64,000 nt of DNA from Agrobacterium vitis (GCF_037039395.1 NZ_CP146244.1:992001-1056000); one strand, 5' to 3'; positions 47,113 through 56,696 are shown, counted from the stretch's first letter. Notes: generated from the letters alone by a model not told the origin. A program made the numbers and translations.

Positions 47113-48300
47113 TTACCGTGCAGCCTGCGCCAGAGCCTGTTGCAGATCTGCGATGATCGCCTTTGCCTCATGCAGTCCGACATTGAGCCGGATGGTCCGG
47201 TCGCTGACGCCGAAACGGGCAAAGACATTGGTTTCCGGCGAAATGCTGAGCGCCGCCTTGGCAGGCACCACAAGGCTTTCCGGCCCGCCCCAGCTGACCC
47301 CGATCCGCACCAGTTGCAAGGCATCGACAAACGCGGCGACGTCAATGTCATCGGTCACTTCAAACGAAAACAACCCGCCAAAGCCCGTCAATGTGTTGCT
47401 ACCCGGATGATCGCTGAACACCGGGTGCATGACCCGTCCTACAGCCTGGCTGGCCTTCAGCCAGTGCGCGACCTCGAGACCCGCCTCGTGGTGGTGGCGC
47501 ATGCGGAATGGTAGCGTTTCAAGATTGCGCAGCACCAGCCAGGCCTCGAAGGGCGAAAGCTTGGCACCCGTATAGGGAAAGATTTCGCCGTTGATCCGGG
47601 CGATATGCTCCTTTGATCCGGTGACGAGACCGGCGACCGTATCGCTCTGGCCGCCCAGATATTTCGAGGCGGCGTGAATAACGAGATCGATGCCAGCGGC
47701 AATTGGCTTTTGATAGAGCGGTGTTGCCCAGGAATTATCGACAATGGTCAACACACCATGGCGCCGCGCCGCCGCAGCAACCGCGACCAGATCCTGAAGC
47801 TCGAACACCATCGAGGTCGGACTTTCGAGATAGGCGAGTTTGGCGCCCGGAAGGGCGGCAATCAGGCTTTCGGTATCCGTGCCATCGATATAATCGACGA
47901 GAACGCCGAAGCGCTTCAGCACTTTTTCGAAAAACCGGAACGCATCGCTATAGACATGGCGGACGGTGACGATCCGGTCGCCTGGATTGACGAAGGCGAG
48001 AATGGTCGCGGCAATCGCGCCCATGCCGCTGGAAAAGGCCCGCGCAGCCTCCGCGCCTTCCATCTCGGCGATCCGGCGCTCAAGGATCTGAACGGTTGGA
48101 TTGTCGCCGCGCGAATAGATCGGCTTGTGGGAGCGCCCGGCAAAAACATCTTCCAACTCTGCATAGCTGTCGAACAGAAACAGCGATGTCTGATAGATCG
48201 GCGGCACGGCGGCATCGAAGGGGTCGTGACCGGTAAAGCCGGGAAGTGGTGGAACCGGAATGGTTTTCGCGACGGGGTCGAATCGTGGGGTCTCGTTCAT
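47113..48300 (-). CDS. Cys/Met-metabolism PLP enzyme (cystathionine lyase/synthase family)
   Basis: A 395-residue fold-I PLP enzyme of the trans-sulfuration family. Visible are YSRGDNPTVQILERRIAEMEGAE, SSGMGAI, YLESPTSMVFE, the aspartate in IVDNSWATPLY and the PLP lysine in HAASKYLGGQSD. Members are beta- or gamma-lyases or synthases; the reaction cannot be settled by eye. It starts four bases inside the MATE exporter gene, firmly within the siderophore operon. That suggests it modifies or supplies an amino-acid building block. Housekeeping methionine metabolism is the dull alternative. Confidence 0.88.
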   Translation of the reverse strand: MNETPRFDPVAKTIPVPPLPGFTGHDPFDAAVPPIYQTSLFLFDSYAELEDVFAGRSHKPIYSRGDNPTVQILERRIAEMEGAEAARAFSSGMGAIAATILAFVNPGDRIVTVRHVYSDAFRFFEKVLKRFGVLVDYIDGTDTESLIAALPGAKLAYLESPTSMVFELQDLVAVAAAARRHGVLTIVDNSWATPLYQKPIAAGIDLVIHAASKYLGGQSDTVAGLVTGSKEHIARINGEIFPYTGAKLSPFEAWLVLRNLETLPFRMRHHHEAGLEVAHWLKASQAVGRVMHPVFSDHPGSNTLTGFGGLFSFEVTDDIDVAAFVDALQLVRIGVSWGGPESLVVPAKAALSISPETNVFARFGVSDRTIRLNVGLHEAKAIIADLQQALAQAAR

Positions 48301-49709
48301 GACAAACCTCTGGTCTCGGGATGGAGTGTGGAGAGGCCGGAAAGTGGGCCGTCGCCTTTAGGAAGGTTGGAAGGAAGTATGGTCGCCCATTCGCGGCGGG
48401 CGACGACAATGCCGAGAGCGGCGGTCAGCCCTGCCGCGGCGGCAGGCGCAATTGCAACGCCGGTAAAGCCAAGCCAGGCCGGTAAAAGCATAAGCAGCGG
48501 GATCAGCATGTAACCGTTCGGCGCCAGCCCGACCAAGGCGGACAAGCCAGCCCGTCCACGTGATTGCAGCATGACCAGAAGCACGGATTGGAAGGCGGCC
48601 AGCGGAAAAACCGGAAACAGCAGACGAAGACAGGCGGCGGTTTGCTCGGCAACCTCAGGGCTATCGGTGAACAGCCGGGCAATGGGCCCGGCTGCGACCA
48701 GCAAGAGCGTGGAGTAGCAGAGAGCAACGGGAATGGTGACCATCAGCATGAAGCGAATGGCGGCCTTGATCCGCTGGTCATCACCCAGCCCCACGGCATG
48801 GCTGACGACACTTTGCGCGCCGAGGCAGAAGCCGAAGACCGGCAATTGCCCGAAGGCAATCAGCCGGATGGCAATGGCAATGGCGGCAACGCCTGGATCA
48901 CCGCCGCTTTGGCTGGCCTGGCGCAACAGAACCATGAAGCCGATGCCGGTGACGATGCTGGTGGCACAGGCCGGGATGCCGATGCTGGAGATCGGCTTCA
49001 GCAGGTGCCAGCGGATCAGGTTCAGATCAATTCGGACATTGCCCAGCCGACGATAGAAATAAACGGCATAGGCCAGAAGGGCAGCAACCGTCGATACCAT
49101 GGTGGCAATGGCGGCACCCGCTTCTCGGAAATCGAGCAGGAAAATAAACACCGGATCAAGGGCGATGTTGAGGGCGAAGCTGGCGATCAACACCGTCATC
49201 GAGAAACGGGAATTGCCCTCGGCAATGGCAATAAAATCGCAGATCGCCTGCAACATGCCGAGCGTCACGCCAAAGGCGATCAGCCGTCCATAGATCAGGC
49301 CCGAGGCGAGAAGGTCGCCTTCACCGCCCACCGCTCGCACGAAAGCGGGCAAGGCGAGGTAAATCAGCGTGGATAGCACGATGCCCATCGGCACGGCGGC
49401 AACCAGGGCGGTCACTGCCACCGAGGAAGCGGCCTTCACATCGCCCTGACCGAGTGAGCGCGCCAGAAGCGTGGCAAGGCCGATGCCCAAGCCTTCCGTT
49501 GCAGCGCTAACCAGCAGAAACAGCGGCAGCACGAGGCTGACGCCTGCCAGCGCCTGAGGCCCCAATGCACCGATGAACATGGCGTTGACGGCGTGGTGGG
49601 CGGCGCTGGCCGTTAGTCCTGCCACAGCGGGCAGGGCGACGATCATCACCAGACGCTTGATGCGCGGATCGTTGAGATCCGCCGCCATTTTCGTCGTTGA
49701 AGATGTCAT
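48297..49709 (-). CDS. MATE-family efflux transporter, candidate siderophore exporter
   Basis: A 470-residue protein with about 12 hydrophobic segments in two similar halves, typical of the MATE (NorM/DinF-like) family of cation-coupled exporters. Examples of family motifs are VMIVALPAVAGLTASAAHHAVNAMFIG in TM1 and LATLLARSLGQGD. The start overlaps the acyltransferase stop (TAATG), and its own end overlaps the PLP gene. Tight coupling to siderophore biosynthesis genes implies export of the finished siderophore. Confidence 0.9.
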   Translation of the reverse strand: MTSSTTKMAADLNDPRIKRLVMIVALPAVAGLTASAAHHAVNAMFIGALGPQALAGVSLVLPLFLLVSAATEGLGIGLATLLARSLGQGDVKAASSVAVTALVAAVPMGIVLSTLIYLALPAFVRAVGGEGDLLASGLIYGRLIAFGVTLGMLQAICDFIAIAEGNSRFSMTVLIASFALNIALDPVFIFLLDFREAGAAIATMVSTVAALLAYAVYFYRRLGNVRIDLNLIRWHLLKPISSIGIPACATSIVTGIGFMVLLRQASQSGGDPGVAAIAIAIRLIAFGQLPVFGFCLGAQSVVSHAVGLGDDQRIKAAIRFMLMVTIPVALCYSTLLLVAAGPIARLFTDSPEVAEQTAACLRLLFPVFPLAAFQSVLLVMLQSRGRAGLSALVGLAPNGYMLIPLLMLLPAWLGFTGVAIAPAAAAGLTAALGIVVARREWATILPSNLPKGDGPLSGLSTLHPETRGLS

Positions 49710-50902
49710 TACAGGCCGCCCCTGACCAGCGATCCTGGAATCTGGGAGCCTGGAACGGCAAGGCCATCCTTACCGACCAGGCCGGTCAGGTCAGGCGAAA
49801 GCAACTGGTCGGCAAAGAAACGTTCGCGCAGCAGCATGACCAGCAAAGCCTTCTTATGGGAAAACTGCACATGCTTGATTTTGGCAAAGCCAGAATGATC
49901 CAGGTTGCGGATCTGCTGGTGATGATGGTGGATGGGTTCGCCGACGATGCGCCGCGTGCGCGGGTCCGCGAGGAACATGTAGTGCATCAGCGAGGGCAAC
50001 CAGGCGCTGACATAGGGCTTGCCGCGAAATGCATCCTCGCCAATTGCCACATGCCAGCCGCGGTCATGGCTATCGGCATCGTAATGCGGCCCGAGCCGGT
50101 CTTCCTTGGCCCAGTAAAGCTCGAAATAGCCAAACGGCGTGCCACCGAACGTGCCGATCAGCGGCAAGGTGCGGGGGTCGGCAAGCCGGTTTTCGAGAAA
50201 GTCACGATGTTGGGAAAGTGTGCCATTGTCCTCCCAGATCGCGGCCACGCGGGGATCGTTCATCCAGGGGTGGAAATGCGGCAGATCCGCTTCAGGCGAG
50301 GCGACGTGAAAGCCGAGCATCGTATCCAGCCAGGGGATGAAACGGCTATAGACCGGCCCGACCGGCTTTGGCGGTCGTAGGGGATGCAAGACACCATTGG
50401 TCATCACCGGAATATCGGGATATGCAGGTGGCACATGGCCAAGCCAGAGTGCTGATTGCTGGAAAAAGCCCTGGGCTTTTGCGATCCAGCCATTCTCTGC
50501 GGGCAGGAGCATGCCGGAAGCGGCAAAGGGCGCACCGTCCACACTGTCCGGCAGATCCACGGCAAGGGTATGGATTTCGGGGTGGCAGGTCAAAACTGCC
50601 TCAAGCATGGCGCCAAGTGCGGACCTATAGCCGACTTGCGAAGCCATGTCCCGGTCCGTGAAAAGCGCTTCAACGATCAGCCGGGGCGTGTCCGACCAGA
50701 CGATGCGTCCACTGGTCCAGACGACGCGTTCGCTGGCGAGGGCAGAGCCAGCGCGTTCGACACGCAAGCTATCGCCGCTGGAAAATACAATCAAAGATTG
50801 CGCACCGTCTAAGGAATAACTGCGGAAGCCATCTGCGGGAAGGCGCAGGCTGGAGCAAGGCGTGCCGGTGTTCGATTGCACGATTGCGAGAGAGGCGTCC
50901 AT
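49709..50902 (-). CDS. IucB/RhbD-like N-hydroxylysine acyltransferase
   Basis: A 397-residue GNAT-fold protein. The C-terminal half (residues about 200-385) carries the siderophore acyltransferase signature: FHPWMNDPRVAAIWED, GTLSQHRDFLENRL, FGYFELYWAKEDRLGPHYD, DRGWHVAIGED, DPRTRRIVGEP. This is the family that acylates N6-hydroxylysine in aerobactin and rhizobactin 1021, and N5-hydroxyornithine in others. The N-terminal half is a variable domain. The start at 50902 has GGAG upstream. It leads the minus-strand operon, divergent from the NRPS gene. The acyl donor cannot be read. Confidence 0.9.
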   Translation of the reverse strand: MDASLAIVQSNTGTPCSSLRLPADGFRSYSLDGAQSLIVFSSGDSLRVERAGSALASERVVWTSGRIVWSDTPRLIVEALFTDRDMASQVGYRSALGAMLEAVLTCHPEIHTLAVDLPDSVDGAPFAASGMLLPAENGWIAKAQGFFQQSALWLGHVPPAYPDIPVMTNGVLHPLRPPKPVGPVYSRFIPWLDTMLGFHVASPEADLPHFHPWMNDPRVAAIWEDNGTLSQHRDFLENRLADPRTLPLIGTFGGTPFGYFELYWAKEDRLGPHYDADSHDRGWHVAIGEDAFRGKPYVSAWLPSLMHYMFLADPRTRRIVGEPIHHHHQQIRNLDHSGFAKIKHVQFSHKKALLVMLLRERFFADQLLSPDLTGLVGKDGLAVPGSQIPGSLVRGGL

Positions 50903-51231
50903 ATCTATGTCTCCGTTTGCGTCGTGGCCAAACCCGCACGGACATGGATCATGTCCGATATAAATTAGGGCCACTTGCAGCAAGACGAATGGGCGCTTCG
51001 CCAATTCACATGTATCGCAAAATTTAATTTTCGGAAATTTTCTTCTGAATTTTGCAGTCTGCCATTCGTCATCAAACCAATAGATTTGACGCAGGGTGTG
51101 GCAAAAAATGAATAATAAAAAATCACACGGTTTTCCACTTTTGCTTTAAAAATATATCGGAAATTTATTAAAATATAAAATTATAAATAAAAATTCAGAC
51201 AAAAACTGAAAAATACGAGGCTCTGGAAGTA
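50903..51231. promoter_or_regulatory. Divergent, AT-rich promoter region of the siderophore locus
   Basis: These 329 bases separate the acyltransferase and NRPS starts. The 9-mer TATATCGGA occurs once facing each gene: 51153-51161 (plus, 70 bases before the NRPS ATG) and 50954-50962 (minus, 52 bases before the acyltransferase ATG), each preceded by an A/T run. Their orientation and distance fit promoter elements, possibly for the nearby ECF sigma factor. No TGA-N9-TCA box was found here. Bases 51110-51210 are extremely AT-rich. Confidence 0.55.
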
Positions 51232-54200
51232 ATGACAATTCATGATCGGTCGACAACAACCGCTCCAATCGCCAAGGCTGGCTTTCACGATGGGCATGCA
51301 TGGCCCTTATCATCGCAGCAATCGCGGATCTGGCTCTTGTCGCAGGCGGGGCATGAGGCTGTCTATGGGCGTCAGACTATAGGCTTTCGTTTTGCGCCTG
51401 TGGGGATCGATAGAGTACACGCATCGATTGAATTTTTGGTGCGGCGTCATCCCTTGTTGACCTGCCGCTTCGAGGTGCGGGCGGGCGGGATCGTTTATCA
51501 AATGCTGAGCCAAAATGCCGTGCCTGTTGCCGAGCGTGAGCTGACAAAGGGTGAGGATCTCGAGGCCGCGTCAAAAGAGGTTGCCGCCGCCTATTCTGGA
51601 AGGCCGCTTGATCTGGAAAAGGATGCCGATGCCCAGTTTACGCTGTTTACGACAGGGGGGCAGGCGGTTGGCGTTCTGTTGGCATTGCATCCTCTGATCG
51701 GCGACCGGGCGGCACTCGACCGATTGGCCGTCGATTTCGTTAATGGACTAGAGCGGCGGGCTGATCGAGCGGGCGAAGAGGCGGGTGTGATCGATGCCGC
51801 ACAACACTGCCTTGCCCAAGGGCTGACCCAGGGCGCAGCAATGCCCCGGACATCCGATGCCGATGCCGATTTCTGGTTTGACCGGTTGGCAGCACAGGAA
51901 ACGGTGGCGATGCTGCCCACCCAGGCTCCAGCGGCAGGCATGACGAGTGCTGGTCAGCAGGCATGGAGCGAAAAGGTTATCGAGGTGGCGTGCTCTGCCT
52001 CTACATCTGTGGCTGATGTGACGCAGGACAGTCTGGCAGCTCTGGCCATTGTGCTTCGCCGCTATAGCGGTTGTGGTACGCAGCGGATCGGTCTGGTGAC
52101 ACGGCAGGTCGATTGCCCGGTTGCGACCCGCACTGAAGATCTGTTGCTCGTCACCAGCGAGATCGACGGCAGTTTGGCTCTCAATGCGGTGCGCGAGCGG
52201 CTGGCCGAGGGTGTTGCAACCGCGCTGTCCCGCCGCCTGTCGTTCGAAGCACTGACGGATGCCCTGGCGCGGCGTGATGATGGATTCGAGGCGGCCAGCC
52301 TGGTTGCAACAGTGCTGGATGTACGGCCCGCCCTCCAGCTAGGGGCCCAGGTTCTGTCCGGTCAGCCGGTCACCGTTCTGGTGGAGCCGCCTGCGCGTCG
52401 CGATGCAGGTCTGGTGGTTACCGTTTCCGGCCTGGGTACGGAGACATTGGCGATCCGGCTTGGCTATGATCCACAGAGCCATAGTGATGCAATGATTTAC
52501 CGGTTTGCCCGCGATCTCCGTCTGGCATTCGATGCCCTAAGCAATCAACCGGAGCAGCCCGTGAAGACGATTGCCTTCATGCCGACTGAAGAACTGGAGC
52601 AGCTGTCGGCACCCTATCCCGACCAGCCTGAGATCGATGACGGCACACCGATCCATCAGGTGATTTCGGCGCAGGCGCAGCGCAGGCCCGAAGCTTTCGC
52701 GGTGGCGCAGGGCGATACGTCGATTACCCATGGCGCGCTGGAGGCCGCCGCCAACCGGCTCGCCCATCGGCTGGTCGCGATGGGGATCGGCCCGGAAGAC
52801 CGGGTTGCCGTGGCGCTGAACAAATCCATCGACGCAATCATCGCCATTCTGGCGGTGTTGAAGGCCGGTGGTGCTTTTACCCCGGTCGAGCCGGATCATC
52901 CAGAAGCCCGCAACCGCCATATCCTGAGCGCGCCGGGCTTGGCGCTGGTGATCTCGCGCAGCCGCTACATCACCGATCTGCCGCGTGATATCGGCACGCC
53001 GATCCTCAATCTCGATAAACTCGATCTATCCTCGGAAAGCACCGAGCCGCCGGTCATCGCTATTGCTCCGGCCCAGCTTGCTTATGTGATCTATACCTCC
53101 GGCTCCACCGGTATCCCGAAGGGGGTGGCCGTGGAGCATGGTCCGCTGGCGCATCATTGCAAGGCGACGCTGCGCATCTACGAAATGGATGAGAATTCCT
53201 GCGAATATCCGGTCCTGCCCTTTACTTCGGACGGCGGGCATGAGCGCTGGATGGTGCCGCTGATGGCGGGTGGCGGCGTGGTGCTGACGGCGGATAAGCT
53301 GGCGACGCCGGAAGATGCTTTCGCGCTGATGCGCAGGCACGGCGTCAACAATGCCAGTCTGCCGACCAGCTATGTGCGCGGCCTTGCCGAATATGCGGCG
53401 GAAAAGGGCGGAATACCGCAGTTGCGGCTCTATTCCTTTGGCGGTGAAGCGCTATCCCAGGCGGTCTTCGATCTGCTGACCGACAATCTCAAGGCGCAGA
53501 TGCTGATCAACGGCTATGGGCCAACCGAAACCATCATGACGCCGATGGTGTGGAAAATTCCGGCGGGAACCCGGTTCGAGGGTACCGTTGCGCCGATTGG
53601 CCGGGGTGTGGGTGACCGTCGCATCTATGTGCTGGATAGCGATTTGGTGCCAGTGCCGGTTGGGGTGATCGGCGAAATTCATATCGGCGGTAGCGGCATT
53701 GCCCGTGGCTATCTCGGCCAGCCGGAGCTGACGGCGGAGCGTTTCATCGATAATCCGTTTTCCACCAATGGTGGGCGGATGTACAAGTCTGGAGATCTGG
53801 GCCGCTGGCGCGAAGACGGCACGGTGGAATTTGCCGGTCGGGTCGATCACCAGATCAAATTGCGCGGCTATCGTATCGAGCCGGGCGAAATCGAGGCGGT
53901 TCTGCGGGCCGATCCGAACGTGTCGGAAGCCGTGGTGCTGTTGCATCAGGATAGCGGGCGTAGCGCGTTGATCGCCTATGTGGTGCCCCGGGAAGACGAG
54001 GATGTGAGCGTCAACGATCTTCGCCGTGCTGCGGTCACCGCCCTGCCGGATTACATGGTGCCGCAACATATCATGGTGCTCGATGCCCTGCCGATGGGGC
54101 CGAACAGCAAGCTCGACCGCAGCGCGCTGCCGCTGCCCAAGCTGCAACGTGACATCGTCGCGCCTGCCAACGACAAGGAAGCTGCCATTCTTGAGGTCTG

Positions 54201-55230
54201 GAAACAGATCCTCGATATCACTGAGCTCAGCGTGACCGAAAACTTCTTCGATGTCGGCGGCCAGTCGCTGGCGGCGGTGCGGATCGTTTCGCGGCTGAAG
54301 ATGCAGCACCCGAAATGGCCGCTGACCATTGCCGATATGTTCAACTATCCAACGGTGCGGGATCTGGCACTGGCGATGGACGAAAACCGGCAGGAGGACA
54401 AAGTTGGGGCGATCTATCTGCGCCGCGACGGCGACCGTCCGGTACTCTATTGCTTCCCGGGTCTTCTGGTCAGCACGCGCGAATATATGCGGCTGGTGGA
54501 TTATCTCGGGCCGAACCAGCCGGCCACTGGCTTCGTCTGCTATTCGCTGACCGAAACGCCAGCGCTCAGCACCAGGGTAGAGGATATTACTGCCCGCTAT
54601 GCCGAAGCGGTGCGCAGCCAGGCCAAGGGGCGGCCTTGCGCCTTTCTTGGCTGGTCCTGGGGCGGGCTTCTGGCCTATGAGGCGGCGCAGCAGCTCGGCA
54701 ATGACGTCGATCTTCGGATGATCGGCATGGTCGATGTCTGCGACATGGGCGATGAATTTGCCATTGGCGTCTGGCCGCATTTCGAGCCTGGCGTGCGTGA
54801 GCACACCCATGAAGCCGTGCAACGCTGGCTGAAGGTCGCGCCGATGCGCGAGGCCTGGCTGACGCTGATGGCGGCAATGGATGATGAGGTTTACGAGCAA
54901 TTCCTGCATCATATCGTCAAGCATAACGTGCCGCTGCCTGTCGATGGGCCGGATATCGGCTCGGAAGAGCATATTTTCTGGGTTCTGCTCGATAACGCGA
55001 TGATTTTCCGCAATTATCAGCTGAAAACCTCGCAGTTCCGTATTCATGCGTTCTCAGCGGAAGATTCGGTAACGCGGGGTCTCAGCGTCATCGACTGGCG
55101 TCGCTATTCGCCCAATGCCACCGCTTGCGAATTGGTGACCGGCACCAACCACCTGTCGATCATCGGCAAGTCCCGTTTTCATCAGCGCTTTGCCCAGCGG
55201 CTCGATCTCGCCATTCAAGGCAAGTCGTAA
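51232..55230 (+). CDS. Single-module NRPS, degenerate C - A - T - TE
   Basis: A 1332-residue synthetase. Residues 20-440 are a condensation-like domain whose HHxxxDG motif reads LHPLIGDR, so the second (catalytic) His is replaced by Pro at about residue 154. Residues 476-970 are an adenylation domain (YTSGSTGIPKG near 620, GYGPTET, YKSGDLGRWREDG near 850, KLRGYRIEPGE near 876). Residues 985-1055 are a carrier domain with the phosphopantetheine Ser in FFDVGGQSL. Residues 1070-1332 are a thioesterase with GWSWGG near 1139 and a late NHLS histidine. A manual reading of the specificity pocket gives D-G-E-S-S-G-G-M-T-K. It is followed by the lysine-hydroxylase gene, so it likely assembles a hydroxamate siderophore. 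Confidence 0.93.
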   Translation: MTIHDRSTTTAPIAKAGFHDGHAWPLSSQQSRIWLLSQAGHEAVYGRQTIGFRFAPVGIDRVHASIEFLVRRHPLLTCRFEVRAGGIVYQMLSQNAVPVAERELTKGEDLEAASKEVAAAYSGRPLDLEKDADAQFTLFTTGGQAVGVLLALHPLIGDRAALDRLAVDFVNGLERRADRAGEEAGVIDAAQHCLAQGLTQGAAMPRTSDADADFWFDRLAAQETVAMLPTQAPAAGMTSAGQQAWSEKVIEVACSASTSVADVTQDSLAALAIVLRRYSGCGTQRIGLVTRQVDCPVATRTEDLLLVTSEIDGSLALNAVRERLAEGVATALSRRLSFEALTDALARRDDGFEAASLVATVLDVRPALQLGAQVLSGQPVTVLVEPPARRDAGLVVTVSGLGTETLAIRLGYDPQSHSDAMIYRFARDLRLAFDALSNQPEQPVKTIAFMPTEELEQLSAPYPDQPEIDDGTPIHQVISAQAQRRPEAFAVAQGDTSITHGALEAAANRLAHRLVAMGIGPEDRVAVALNKSIDAIIAILAVLKAGGAFTPVEPDHPEARNRHILSAPGLALVISRSRYITDLPRDIGTPILNLDKLDLSSESTEPPVIAIAPAQLAYVIYTSGSTGIPKGVAVEHGPLAHHCKATLRIYEMDENSCEYPVLPFTSDGGHERWMVPLMAGGGVVLTADKLATPEDAFALMRRHGVNNASLPTSYVRGLAEYAAEKGGIPQLRLYSFGGEALSQAVFDLLTDNLKAQMLINGYGPTETIMTPMVWKIPAGTRFEGTVAPIGRGVGDRRIYVLDSDLVPVPVGVIGEIHIGGSGIARGYLGQPELTAERFIDNPFSTNGGRMYKSGDLGRWREDGTVEFAGRVDHQIKLRGYRIEPGEIEAVLRADPNVSEAVVLLHQDSGRSALIAYVVPREDEDVSVNDLRRAAVTALPDYMVPQHIMVLDALPMGPNSKLDRSALPLPKLQRDIVAPANDKEAAILEVWKQILDITELSVTENFFDVGGQSLAAVRIVSRLKMQHPKWPLTIADMFNYPTVRDLALAMDENRQEDKVGAIYLRRDGDRPVLYCFPGLLVSTREYMRLVDYLGPNQPATGFVCYSLTETPALSTRVEDITARYAEAVRSQAKGRPCAFLGWSWGGLLAYEAAQQLGNDVDLRMIGMVDVCDMGDEFAIGVWPHFEPGVREHTHEAVQRWLKVAPMREAWLTLMAAMDDEVYEQFLHHIVKHNVPLPVDGPDIGSEEHIFWVLLDNAMIFRNYQLKTSQFRIHAFSAEDSVTRGLSVIDWRRYSPNATACELVTGTNHLSIIGKSRFHQRFAQRLDLAIQGKS

Positions 55231-55283
55231 TCCGCTCTTAGTTTCCCTCCCTTTCGTTTTCAAACTCAGTCTGGAGTGCAATC

Positions 55284-56600
55284 ATGACATCCCACGTGCT
55301 CGATCTGGCTGGAGCCGGCATTGGTCCGTTCAATCTCAGCATTGCGGCGCAGCTGGATTCGATCCCAGCGGTCACGGCGCAATTTTTTGACAGCCGCCCG
55401 GCGTTTTCCTGGCATCCGGGCATGATGCTGCCGGGCGCCGATATGCAGACCTCCTTCCTGAAAGATCTGGTGACAGGGACCAATCCAACCAGCCCCTGGA
55501 GCTTCCTGTCCTATCTGGTCCGCCACAAGCGTTTCTATCAGTTTTTGAATGCGGAATATGAGGCGGTGCCGCGCAAGGAATTTGCCGATTATCTGGGCTG
55601 GGTGGCCCGTGGCCTGCCATCGCTGTCCTTTGGGCAGACGGTGCGCCAGGTCGATGCGGTGGATCGGCTGTTGTCCATCGATGTGGATGGCGCCCGTGTT
55701 CTGGCCCGTAACATGGCCGTTGGCATCGGCAAGAAACCATCCCTGCCGATCTGGGCCGAAGGCCTGCCGAAATCGATGATTTTCCACAGCAGCGAAGCGA
55801 CCGCGCGGCTCGGTGATATCAAGGCGCGCAGGGTGGCGGTGATTGGCGGCGGCCAGAGCGGCGCCGAGATTGTCGATGCGCTGCTCGACTTGAAAAGTGT
55901 TGCGTCGATCCACTGGATCAGCCGCAGGCCGAATTTCGAGCCGCTCGATGCGACACCCTTCACCAACGAATTATTTACTCCGGCTTATATGGATTGCTTC
56001 CATGGTCTGGCCGAGGACCTGCGCATTACCCATACCCGCCGCCAGCTTCTGGCCAGTGACGGTGTTTCGCCGTCGACCCTGAAGAAACTCTATCGCCGTC
56101 TGTATGAGCGGCAACTGGAAACGGCAGGCAGGGACGAGGGCATGATGTTGCGTCCGCACCGCGACGTGATCGCTGCCAAGCGCAGTGGATCAGTGATCGA
56201 ACTCACCATGCGCAATGGCTTTGACGACTCAATCGAGACGATTGAGGTCGAGATGATTGTTGCAGCCACCGGCTACCGCTTCGAATTGCCGGAATTCCTG
56301 CGCTCGTTTGAAGACCGGATCGAGCAGAACAGCCTGGGTGAACCTGTGCTCAATCGTGATTTTTCGCTCATGTGGGACGGGCCGGAGGAAAACCGGATTT
56401 TCGTGCTGAATGCCGGGCGCCATAGCCACGGGATTGCCGAGCCACAGCTCAGTCTGGCGGCCTGGAGAAGTGCGGTTATCGTCAATGCCATGCTTGGCTA
56501 TGATTATTTCGACCTCACGCAGCCACAACCTATGGTGCAATGGGAAAGCCAGGGCAGGGCGAACGAAATGTCTTCTCGTCTGGGAGAGGCTGCCGAATAA
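55284..56600 (+). CDS. IucD-like L-lysine N6-hydroxylase
   Basis: A 438-residue flavin-dependent N-monooxygenase. The FAD site is LAGAGIGPFNLSIAA, the substrate-side motif FSWHPGMMLPGADMQTSFLKDLV, the NADPH site VIGGGQSGAE near residue 188, and the C-terminal ATGYR and HGIAEPQLSLAAWRSA. The last stretch is almost word for word that of IucD (E. coli aerobactin) and its RhbE/AlcA relatives, so lysine, or a lysine-derived diamine, fits better than ornithine. Presence of lysA in the divergent operon favours lysine. It lies 53 bases after the NRPS gene. Cytoplasmic, although IucD is often membrane-associated. Confidence 0.92.
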   Translation: MTSHVLDLAGAGIGPFNLSIAAQLDSIPAVTAQFFDSRPAFSWHPGMMLPGADMQTSFLKDLVTGTNPTSPWSFLSYLVRHKRFYQFLNAEYEAVPRKEFADYLGWVARGLPSLSFGQTVRQVDAVDRLLSIDVDGARVLARNMAVGIGKKPSLPIWAEGLPKSMIFHSSEATARLGDIKARRVAVIGGGQSGAEIVDALLDLKSVASIHWISRRPNFEPLDATPFTNELFTPAYMDCFHGLAEDLRITHTRRQLLASDGVSPSTLKKLYRRLYERQLETAGRDEGMMLRPHRDVIAAKRSGSVIELTMRNGFDDSIETIEVEMIVAATGYRFELPEFLRSFEDRIEQNSLGEPVLNRDFSLMWDGPEENRIFVLNAGRHSHGIAEPQLSLAAWRSAVIVNAMLGYDYFDLTQPQPMVQWESQGRANEMSSRLGEAAE

Positions 56601-56617
56601 AGCGTTGTTGCGAAAAT

Positions 56618-56696
56618 TGGAGACCGGTTTTCCGACCCTCCTATGCGAAACTAAAACCTTATGGCGTCGTGATGATTCCCGTGTTCATCACGACGC
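56618..56696. repeat. Palindromic repeat related to the element at 33.8 kb
   Basis: GAGACCGGTTTTC, then ATGCGAAACTAAAA, aligns with the internal part of 33789-33894. It is followed by a perfect 12-bp stem GCGTCGTGATGA/TCATCACGACGC (56664-56675, 56685-56696). It sits just after the hydroxylase gene and may also act as its terminator. The rest of the 374-base gap holds the iron box; no gene seen. Confidence 0.6.

Noticed and set aside
51109..51125. TGA...TCA pair in the NRPS promoter as an iron box
   Set aside because: The gap between TGA and TCA is 11 bases, not 9, in AT-rich DNA where chance matches are frequent.
53452..55047. 531-codon minus-strand open frame across the NRPS
   Set aside because: Antisense to the adenylation, carrier and thioesterase motifs, with no family resemblance of its own.
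55754..56160. Lysine versus ornithine versus diamine specificity of the hydroxylase from sequence alone
   Set aside because: Overall resemblance to IucD and the neighbouring lysA favour lysine, but no single residue visible by eye decides it, so no firm substrate is claimed.
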